From NCBI GenBank assembly GCA_002344205.1, contig DDSZ01000042.1, positions 277 through 45,163 on the forward strand: a stretch of DNA of 44,887 nucleotides, given 5' to 3'. A model generated the notes under the pieces. It was given only the letters and a program-made list of their open reading frames with translations. It was not told the DNA's origin and did no database searches. Each line of letters starts with the position of its first letter. The stretch's first letter is position 1. A program made the position numbers and the translations under genes. The stretch is from Opitutaceae bacterium UBA2377 (GTDB lineage Bacteria > Verrucomicrobiota > Verrucomicrobiia > Opitutales > Opitutaceae). Of the stretch, positions 9,797-15,874 are shown piece after piece.

Positions 9797-11089
9797 ATGT
9801 CCGCCCCGGCCCGTCTGAACAAACAGGAGACGCGCGAGTCGCTGGGCTGGTTCAACTGGAACGTGAGCCTGCGCGGAGCGTTCGAGACCATCGGCGGCGG
9901 CACCACGCTGGTCTTCACGGCGTTTGCGCTGGCGATCGGCGTGCCGCGGGATGCGATGGGCTATTTCACGGCGGTCATCAGTTGTGCCTGCATCGTGCAA
10001 TTGCTGGGCATGCCGGTGGCGGGGCGGGTGCGGCGGCGCAAACGCTTCATCCTGGCCGTGGCGGTGGCGGAGCCGTTGCTGATTGTCGCGGCGGTGCTGG
10101 TGACACCGTTGCTCCCGCCGGAGCTGCGCCCGTTGTCGCTGGGCGTGGCGGTGTTCACCGCGGCGGCCTGCCTGCATCTCACGCGGCCTTTCTCCGACGA
10201 CTGGCTGGCGACGACGATCCCGAGCGGCCTGCGCGGCCGCTACATCGGCCGGCGCATCCGGATCTCCAGTTTCGCCATCGTCGCCTCGACGCTGGCGGTC
10301 GGGGCCGGCGTCGAGGTCCTGGGCAAGGACAATGCCGACGGGCTGGCCCTCCTGCTGGTCTTGGGCGCGCTGTTTGGCGTGGGCGCGGCCCTGACGCTCG
10401 CCCGCGCCACCAAGCCGGTGGTGCGGGAGCCCGCGACCTTTGCCATGAGCGACCTGCTGGTCGTGTGGCGCACCCGGCCTTTTGTGCGCCTGACGGCCGG
10501 GACCGTCCTGCTGATGCTGCCCTTCTATTTTGCCGGGGCCTACTATCAGGTTTTCAACCTGGAGGTCGCGCGCATGCGGCCGTGGCTGATTGCCGCGATG
10601 GGCGTGGGTTACCTGTTGGTCAAACTCCTGCTGACGCCCGCGCTGGGCCGGATCTGCGACCGGGTGGGGGCACGACCCCTGCTGTGGGCGATGTGTCCGA
10701 TCTACATGGCCTTCTTCCTGTGTTTTCCGCTGGTGGAGCCCGGCCGGGTGTGGCCCCTGATCGCGGCCTGGGCTTTCGTGGGCGTGGCGGACGGCATCTA
10801 CGGTGTCGCGGCGCCGGCGGCGCTCTACGGCACGATTCCCGCCGAGGGATCGCGGCCGGCCTATTTCGCCGTTTATAATCTCATCAGCCTGGGCTGCTTC
10901 GCCATCGGCGGTGTGCTGGCGGTGCCGTTGCTGGGGGTGCTCCACACGATCGACTGGAGCTGGGGCCCGGCGCAACTGGGCGGCTATCATCTGTTTTACA
11001 CCCTGTGCGGTTTGGTGATGATCCCGTGCACGGCGGCCGTGCTGCTGTTTCCGGCCGCGCGTAACACCAAGGCCAGGTCCGCCGGATAA
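9797..11089 (+). CDS. Major facilitator superfamily transporter
   Basis: A 430-residue inner-membrane protein with about 12 hydrophobic segments. The cytoplasmic loop after TM2 (GRVRRRKRFIL) matches the MFS loop pattern, and the loop after TM8 is LGRICDRVGARPLLW. A central cytoplasmic stretch (about 200-235) separates the halves. Conserved SLRGAFETIGGGTTLVF at the N terminus and the Verrucomicrobiota-style 'LGWFNWNVSLRG' opening point to a family of unknown substrate. Its location near a rhamnosidase and an oxidoreductase makes a sugar or sugar derivative plausible but unproven. The ATG at 9797 is chosen because the membrane profile starts soon after. An NTF2-like gene follows at 11 bp, so the two are probably co-transcribed. 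Confidence 0.85.
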   Translation: MSAPARLNKQETRESLGWFNWNVSLRGAFETIGGGTTLVFTAFALAIGVPRDAMGYFTAVISCACIVQLLGMPVAGRVRRRKRFILAVAVAEPLLIVAAVLVTPLLPPELRPLSLGVAVFTAAACLHLTRPFSDDWLATTIPSGLRGRYIGRRIRISSFAIVASTLAVGAGVEVLGKDNADGLALLLVLGALFGVGAALTLARATKPVVREPATFAMSDLLVVWRTRPFVRLTAGTVLLMLPFYFAGAYYQVFNLEVARMRPWLIAAMGVGYLLVKLLLTPALGRICDRVGARPLLWAMCPIYMAFFLCFPLVEPGRVWPLIAAWAFVGVADGIYGVAAPAALYGTIPAEGSRPAYFAVYNLISLGCFAIGGVLAVPLLGVLHTIDWSWGPAQLGGYHLFYTLCGLVMIPCTAAVLLFPAARNTKARSAG

Positions 11090-11100
11090 ATTTTACAGCG

Positions 11101-11484
11101 ATGATGAACCTGCAAAACCCAGATCCCGCCGCGGTCGTGCAACGCCAGCTCGCAGCCTACAATGCCCGCGACCTCGACGCCCTGATGGCGATCTACGCAG
11201 ACGATGCGGTGATGTATGAACATCCCGACAAACTTCTCGCCCGTGGCACGGCGGCGCTGCGCGAGCGGTTTGCCGCGCGCTTTCGCGAGCCCAATCTGCA
11301 CGCAACCTTGCTGCACCGCATTGTGGCCGGACCGCTAGTGCTCGACCACGAGCGGGTCACGCGGACATTTCCCGAGGGTCCGGGCGAAGTGGAACTCGTG
11401 ATGACCTACGAAGTGCAGGCCGGCCGGATCGTCCGCGCCTGGATCATCACCGGGGCGAAGAGATTATATACCACGCGGTGCTGA
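11101..11484 (+). CDS. NTF2-like / SnoaL-like small protein
   Basis: A 127-residue cytoplasmic protein of the NTF2-like cone fold (SnoaL / steroid delta-isomerase-like group). It starts with a helix and the typical 'QLAAYNARDLDALMAIYADDAVMYE' pattern and ends in a beta strand (VELVMTYEVQAGRIVRAWII). Members bind or convert small hydrophobic ligands; no specific reaction can be assigned here. It lies 11 bp after the MFS gene and is followed at once by a terminator hairpin, so it closes that transcript. Confidence 0.8.
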   Translation: MMNLQNPDPAAVVQRQLAAYNARDLDALMAIYADDAVMYEHPDKLLARGTAALRERFAARFREPNLHATLLHRIVAGPLVLDHERVTRTFPEGPGEVELVMTYEVQAGRIVRAWIITGAKRLYTTRC

Positions 11485-11486
11485 CG

Positions 11487-11524
11487 GCCCGCCTTCGCCA
11501 AGGCTTCGGCGGGCATATTTCTTT
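11487..11524 (+). terminator. Rho-independent terminator after the NTF2-like gene
   Basis: Stem GCCCGCC / GGCGGGC (11487-11493 with 11508-11514) with an inner GCC/GGC pair-stem, followed by the T-rich stretch ATATTTCTTT. It starts 2 bp past the stop codon. Confidence 0.75.
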
Positions 11525-11540
11525 CCAAGATGGAAAGAAA
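11518..11540 (-). terminator. Hairpin downstream of tRNA-Leu
   Basis: A perfect 10-bp inverted repeat TTTCTTTCCA-aga-TGGAAAGAAA begins 3 bp after the tRNA 3' end on the minus strand. It is AT-rich and overlaps the T tract of the opposing terminator. It probably ends or shapes the tRNA transcript. Confidence 0.55.
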
Positions 11541-11542
11541 TT

Positions 11543-11630
11543 TGGTGCCCGGGGTGGGGGTCGAACCCACAAGCCTTTAGAGGGCGGTGGATTTTGAGTC
11601 CACTGCGTCTGCCAATTCCGCCACCCGGGC
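11543..11630 (-). tRNA. tRNA-Leu (anticodon CAA)
   Basis: An 88-nt tRNA including an encoded CCA. The acceptor stem GCCCGGG pairs with CCCGGGC. The anticodon stem GTGGA/TCCAC encloses loop CTCAAAA, giving anticodon CAA for UUG codons. The long variable arm expected of a class II tRNA is present, and the T arm carries GGTTCGACC. An open downstream hairpin lies at 11518-11540. Confidence 0.96.
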
Positions 11631-11702
11631 AGGGGTGCGAAGAGCGGAAGGTAAATTCAGCCCCGAAGTTGTAAACCTGAAAGTAGAGGCGCGGGGCCGG
11701 GC

Positions 11703-13151
11703 TTAATCGACGTTAAGCCCGAGCCGCGCAAGGGTGACGCCGGTCTCGCGGTCGTAGTTGGCCTGGGCGCGGCGCTGGTCGGCCTGGGCGCGGGCATGGC
11801 TGTTTTGCGCGGCGGCGAGGAGTTCCTGCTGCTGGAGGACGAAGAAGGTGCTGCTGGTGCCGGCTTTGAAGCGTTTCTCCTCGGCGTCGAGCGAGGCTTG
11901 GGCGAGTTCGAAGGCGAGGCGGGTGGCGGCGACACGTTCGCGCGTGGTCTCCAACTGGCCGGCGGCGGCGGCGATGGCGACGGCGATGTCCTGCTCCAGG
12001 CGGACAAGGTCGGCCTCGGCTTGCCGGACGTTCAGCCGCGCGGCGCGGGCCCGGCCGCGGCCTTCCGCGAAGGTGAGCGGGATGCGGACGACCACGCCGG
12101 CGGAGTAGGCGCGCGCTTCCTTGTCGCGGACCTGCTGGCGGGCGGCCGGGAAATCCGGATCAAAGCCGGCGTAGCCGTAGCTGCCCACGAAATCGAGGCG
12201 CGGCAGAAGGGAGTTGGTGGCGACGGCGAGGCTCGCGCGATCAATGGCGAGCCCGAGGCGCGCGGCTTGGTAATCGGGGCGGAGATCGAAGGCGCGACGG
12301 GCATCGTCGGCGGCATTGACGGTGAGATCGGTCGCGGGCGGCAGCTCGCTGATGGGCAGGGCGGGAGCGGCGGGGCCGATCGCGTCATCGCCGATGAGCA
12401 CGCGCAATTGGTTTTCCAGGTCGCGGACGCTGCGTTCGGCGATGAGGATGGACTCCTCGCGGTTGGCCACGCGGGCGCGGGCCTGCGTGACGTCGGCATC
12501 GGAGATGGCGCCGACTTGGTGGCGCTTTTGGTTTTCCTCGTAGAGCCGGGCGGCGAGGTCGCGGGAGAGGCGGGCGATGCGCAGGTTGGCGTGGGCCTGC
12601 TGGAGGTTGTTGAAGGCGAAGATGACGTTGGTGACGGTGTCGATCACCGTCTGGCGATGCTGCCAGTCGGAGATGCCGCGGCCGGCCTTGGCGATGCGGA
12701 GGCCGGCGAGGTTGGCGCCGAAGCCGAAGCCGCGCAGCAGGGGCTGGGTGACGGTGAGGCCGCCGAAGGTGTCGTATTGGTCGGCGAAGGCGTTGCCGGT
12801 GCCGCGGGCGTTGATGGCGGTGGCGCCGAGGCTGTAGGTGAGGCCCCAGGGGGTGAGGCCTTCGAGCGCGAGGCCGAAGCGGTCGGTCTGGCTGAGCGGG
12901 CGCGCGCCGGGCGGCACGAAGACGCCGGGCTGATCCGCCTCGCCGTAGGAACGGTTGAAGGTGAGCGCGGGGTCGAAGCGGCCGGTTTCGGCGAGCACGT
13001 TGGCCCGGGCGATGTCGGGCGAGTAGGCGCTCACCTTGATGCGCTGGTTGTTTTCCAGCGCGAGCCGGATGGCGTCATCGAGCGCGAGGGGCGCGGCGAC
13101 GGCCGGCAGCACGGCGAGCAGGAGGCAGGGCAGGAAGCGGGAGGGAGACAT
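11703..13151 (-). CDS. TolC-family outer-membrane efflux channel
   Basis: A 482-residue outer-membrane efflux protein, the exit duct of tripartite pumps. A signal peptide is visible (MSPSRFLPCLLLAVLPAVAA, cleavage about residue 20), followed by LALDDAIRLALENN, the usual start of the first OEP repeat. Two OEP repeats are rich in long Ala/Arg/Gln helices; the second carries 'RPDYQAARLGLAIDRASLAVATNSLLPRLDF'. The start ATG at 13151 gives the signal peptide; earlier in-frame starts would hide it. It is third in a leftward unit: ATPase, 56-residue membrane peptide, TolC. The unit is preceded by a sigma-54 promoter. Its adaptor and permease partners are probably the genes at 15.9-33.5 kb. Confidence 0.9.
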   Translation of the reverse strand: MSPSRFLPCLLLAVLPAVAAPLALDDAIRLALENNQRIKVSAYSPDIARANVLAETGRFDPALTFNRSYGEADQPGVFVPPGARPLSQTDRFGLALEGLTPWGLTYSLGATAINARGTGNAFADQYDTFGGLTVTQPLLRGFGFGANLAGLRIAKAGRGISDWQHRQTVIDTVTNVIFAFNNLQQAHANLRIARLSRDLAARLYEENQKRHQVGAISDADVTQARARVANREESILIAERSVRDLENQLRVLIGDDAIGPAAPALPISELPPATDLTVNAADDARRAFDLRPDYQAARLGLAIDRASLAVATNSLLPRLDFVGSYGYAGFDPDFPAARQQVRDKEARAYSAGVVVRIPLTFAEGRGRARAARLNVRQAEADLVRLEQDIAVAIAAAAGQLETTRERVAATRLAFELAQASLDAEEKRFKAGTSSTFFVLQQQELLAAAQNSHARAQADQRRAQANYDRETGVTLARLGLNVD

Positions 13152-13167
13152 GAAGCGGATGGAGGAC

Positions 13168-13338
13168 TCAGCGCTGGCTGGTGGCGGCGGCCGGCACGGG
13201 GGCGCGAAGGGCCGGGGCAGGTTGATCGGCCGCGGTGTCGTCGGGCGTGATGGCGAGGTGTGTGACGAAGACAGGATTAACCAAGGCAAACAGCAGGGCG
13301 AAGGTGGCGGCGATGAGGGGCAGGCGGAGCAGGTTCAT
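13168..13338 (-). CDS. 56-residue membrane peptide in the ATPase-TolC operon
   Basis: A small frame between the ATPase (stop 6 bp upstream of its ATG) and TolC (17 bp downstream). It encodes a hydrophobic N terminus, MNLLRLPLIAATFALLFALV (about residues 4-26), and a Pro/Ala/Asp-rich tail (TPDDTAADQPAP). Tight packing in the operon and one clean membrane helix argue for a real gene: a small inner-membrane protein or a lipid-anchored accessory without the lipobox Cys. I do not recognise the family. Confidence 0.6.
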   Translation of the reverse strand: MNLLRLPLIAATFALLFALVNPVFVTHLAITPDDTAADQPAPALRAPVPAAATSQR

Positions 13339-13343
13339 GGTGA

Positions 13344-14009
13344 TCAGGGGACGAGCAACCCGTCGGCGAGGCGCACCGTGCGCGTGCCGTAGGCGGCGTT
13401 TTCGAGGGAGTGGGTGACTTGGACGATGGTGACGCCATCGTCGCGGTTGAGCCGGCGGAAAAGCTCCATGATCTCGCGCCCTTGGTCGGAGTGGAGGTTG
13501 CCGGTGGGCTCGTCGGCGAGGATGAGCCGCGGCTGGGCGACCAAGGCGCGGGCGATGGCGACGAGCTGCTGCTGGCCGCCGGAGAGCTGGTTGGGGTAGA
13601 GGTCGCGCTTGGCGACGATATTGAAGCGGTCGAGCGCGTCGCAGACGATGGCCTCGCGCTCAGCCTTCGGCACGTTGCGGTAGGAGAGCGGGATTTCGAG
13701 GTTCTCGTAAACCGTGAGATCGTCGAGCAGGTGATAGCTCTGGAAGACGAAACCGAGGCTCTGCTTTTGCAGTTCGAAACGCTGTTTGCGGTCGAGCCGG
13801 TGGACCGGCTGACCGGCGAAGTGATACTCGCCTTCCCAGGCCTGGTCGTGGAGGCCGAGCGTGTGGAGCAGGGTGCTCTTGCCGGAGCCGGAGGGCCCCA
13901 TGATGGAGAGAAAATCGCCCTCGGCGATGTCGAGGTTGATGGCGCGCAAGGCGTAGAACGGGCCGCCTTTGAGGGCATAAACGCGACTGAGATTGCGCAG
14001 GGAAATCAT
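13344..14009 (-). CDS. ABC transporter ATP-binding protein (MacB/LolD type), ATPase 1
   Basis: A 221-residue cytoplasmic ATPase of the MacB/LolD type that powers FtsX-like permeases. Visible motifs are Walker [10 protein letters not shown], the Q-loop in [19 protein letters not shown], signature LSGGQQQ, Walker [12 protein letters not shown] and the H-loop in VQVTHS. The ATG at 14009 gives the normal MacB-type beginning ([13 protein letters not shown]). A sigma-54 promoter ends 17 bp upstream, predicting an mRNA leader of only about six bases. It heads the unit ATPase, small membrane peptide, TolC. No permease is in the unit, so it must work with permeases encoded elsewhere, most simply the array at 15.9-31.2 kb. 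Confidence 0.93.
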   Translation of the reverse strand: MISLRNLSRVYALKGGPFYALRAINLDIAEGDFLSIMGPSGSGKSTLLHTLGLHDQAWEGEYHFAGQPVHRLDRKQRFELQKQSLGFVFQSYHLLDDLTVYENLEIPLSYRNVPKAEREAIVCDALDRFNIVAKRDLYPNQLSGGQQQLVAIARALVAQPRLILADEPTGNLHSDQGREIMELFRRLNRDDGVTIVQVTHSLENAAYGTRTVRLADGLLVP

Positions 14010-14025
14010 GATGTGCGCCCGATAT

Positions 14026-14041
14026 TGCAGGGGTTGTGCCA
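14026..14041 (-). promoter_or_regulatory. Sigma-54 (-24/-12) promoter of ATPase 1-TolC
   Basis: Minus-strand TGGCACAACCCCTGCA matches the sigma-54 consensus TGGCAC-N5-TTGCW, with the GG and GC doublets at the required 10-base separation. It lies 17 bp upstream of the ATPase ATG. The flanks (C before, AT after) are the same as in the adaptor promoter at 33536-33551. Confidence 0.82.
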
Positions 14042-14138
14042 GCCGCACTGGATTTTCTTATCAATTTTTCAATCAGTGATTTAAAATAGTCGTCCGAATG
14101 CCGGGAGTCGGATATTGTCCGGCATTGGAATCAGGGCG

Positions 14139-14152
14139 TCCCAATAATGGGA
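14139..14152. promoter_or_regulatory. Putative activator site (UAS) for the sigma-54 promoter
   Basis: TCCCAATAATGGGA, a palindrome TCCC-N6-GGGA, lies 98 bp upstream of the sigma-54 element. The identical 14-mer, with the preceding GCG also shared, stands at 33650-33663 before the adaptor gene. The position suits a bacterial enhancer-binding protein. Confidence 0.72.
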
Positions 14153-14180
14153 AGCGGGTTGCGGCGGGCGATTGCTGGAA

Positions 14181-14416
14181 ATTGGCCACGGAGGCGCGGA
14201 GACGCGGAGAACTGCTGCGGCGCGCCCGGCGGTCAAAAGATCTTCGAACACGATCGAAAGCAAAGGAATCAGGAGTTTCCACAAAGTGGCAGTCCCGGCT
14301 CGCGAAGCTCGGCAAGGTAGGGGCGGTTATCCTTAACCGCCCGGTTCGCGTCCCACGGGCCGTTAAGGATAACGGCCCCTACCGGCGCTGCTGTGCCTCC
14401 GCGTCTCCGTGGCCAA
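14181..14416. repeat. Inverted repeat pair with nested hairpins in a gene-free stretch
   Basis: The outer arms begin at 14181 (ATTGGCCACGGAGGCGCGGA) and end at 14416, with the complement of a close variant. Inside, arms at 14316-14343 and 14356-14383 are inverted copies of a 28-base unit. Each inner arm is itself a 9-bp hairpin around GTTATCCTTAAC. No coding function is apparent in 14153-14448. Confidence 0.7.
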
Positions 14417-14448
14417 TCCTTGGTCGAAGCGGGATCGCCGACGGCGAA

Positions 14449-15672
14449 CTACCAAATCTCCTCGCCGCGATCGAAGACGCCCTGCAGCGCGGCCGCCCAG
14501 GCGGCGGGATCGCGCTTTTTGAGAATTTCTCCCGCAGTCGAGAACGAGACGAAGGCCATGCCGGACGCGAAGTCGTTCGCATAAAGCCCGTAGTAGAGCT
14601 TGCCCGCGTTGGTCGCCATGAAGCGGAGTTGCTTCGCGGCGATGGGTTCGAGCCAAGCGTTGCCCTCGGTGCGCACGGCGGCGTCGAGCAGCAGCCCGGC
14701 GACGAGCGGCTCGTAGCAGCGGAAGTGGTCGGACGGCGGATGTTCGAAGGAACCGTCGGCCATCTGGTTTTGATGAAACCATTCCGTGAATTCCGCGAAG
14801 CGCGCGACGAGGCGCGACCAGATGGTATCGCCGGCGGCGGCGCGGGCGGTTGCGAGTTCGGTGTGCACCTGGTTCGGGGCTTGGGCGGGCACTAGGGTCT
14901 CGGGTTCCGCCTTCGGGCTGAACTGGATGACGTGGCGCAGCGGGACGCTGAGGCGCTTTTTCATCTCCGGGCTGGCGAGGGCGGCGATGAGGCCTTCGGA
15001 GGTGTAGATGAGGATCTGCTGCGGCGCGCTCTTCGCCCATTCGCCCCACAGGGTGTTCTTGTAGTCAAAGGTGGCGATATACTCCACCATGGGCACGGCG
15101 GCGTCATAGTATTTGGTCTCGCCGGTGAGATCGGCGTAGCGGATGAGCGTCGCGGCGAAGAGCGCGTCGGCGCACCAGTATTCCTCCATGCCGTTGGGGT
15201 TGACCTGATGGTTGAGGATGCCGACGCCCATCACGCCCTTGGCGGTGAGATAATTGGCCAGACAGTGATCGAGGTAACGCTTCACGCTGGCGAGCACGGC
15301 CGGATTTTCCGGGAGATGCGGAAAGAGGCGGACGCCCTCCAGCATGCCGTTGGCGGTGGAGGCGTTGTCGGCGACGCAGGAGCAGTTCACCATGCCCTTG
15401 GCGTCGCGATTGTAGCCGTAGCCCATGTCGAACATGTCCGGGTAGTGCACGCCCTGGAATTCCATCATGCGGGCATGGAACCGGCGGCAGATGGCGGTCA
15501 TCCGCGCATCGCCCATGAGATCCATGGTGCGGGCGGCCCCCATGACGACATAGGACTCTTCGAAGCAGGCCTGCATGGGGTGCGCCATGCCGGGGCTCGC
15601 GATGATGTGGTGCGAGAAATAATTCCAGAGCTTGACCAGCCCGCGGGCGGTGACGTTGGGATCGAGTTGCAT
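14449..15672 (-). CDS. Hypothetical protein, probable (alpha/alpha) barrel
   Basis: A 407-residue soluble protein without a signal peptide. The text is dominated by helices with regularly spaced aromatic/acidic pairs (WNYFSHH, EESYVVMGAARTMDLMGD, MEEYWCADALFAATLIRYADLTGETKYYDAA, ADGSFEHPPSDHFRCYEPLVAGLLLDAA), the look of a six-hairpin glycosidase-like toroid (GH88/GH105/GH127 type). I cannot assign a family or catalytic pair. It lies downstream of the permease array on the same strand, 202 bp after permease P6, with a GC hairpin between, and upstream of a repeat-rich gap. It may be independent of the transporter genes. Confidence 0.7.
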   Translation of the reverse strand: MQLDPNVTARGLVKLWNYFSHHIIASPGMAHPMQACFEESYVVMGAARTMDLMGDARMTAICRRFHARMMEFQGVHYPDMFDMGYGYNRDAKGMVNCSCVADNASTANGMLEGVRLFPHLPENPAVLASVKRYLDHCLANYLTAKGVMGVGILNHQVNPNGMEEYWCADALFAATLIRYADLTGETKYYDAAVPMVEYIATFDYKNTLWGEWAKSAPQQILIYTSEGLIAALASPEMKKRLSVPLRHVIQFSPKAEPETLVPAQAPNQVHTELATARAAAGDTIWSRLVARFAEFTEWFHQNQMADGSFEHPPSDHFRCYEPLVAGLLLDAAVRTEGNAWLEPIAAKQLRFMATNAGKLYYGLYANDFASGMAFVSFSTAGEILKKRDPAAWAAALQGVFDRGEEIW

Positions 15673-15766
15673 GGATGGGGGTGTGCCGGATTGGGCGCAC
15701 CCGTCTCGCCGGGTCTTTGCCGGGGGTCAACCCCGATAAATTCCTACCGGGATGAAGCGACGGCCG

Positions 15767-15795
15767 CAGCCCGGCACCCGACCGCGGCCGGGCTG
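15767..15795. terminator. GC-rich hairpin between permease P6 and the barrel protein
   Basis: Perfect inverted repeat CAGCCCGG / CCGGGCTG with a 13-base loop. No T tract follows on either strand, so it may be a transcription pause or attenuating structure rather than a strong terminator. Confidence 0.35.
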
Positions 15796-15874
15796 TCGCA
15801 ATTGATGCCCATGTTTTTCGGAAATCGCAGCCGGGTCGATTCGTGAAGGCTGAGAGAATGAGAACGCTAAAAGT

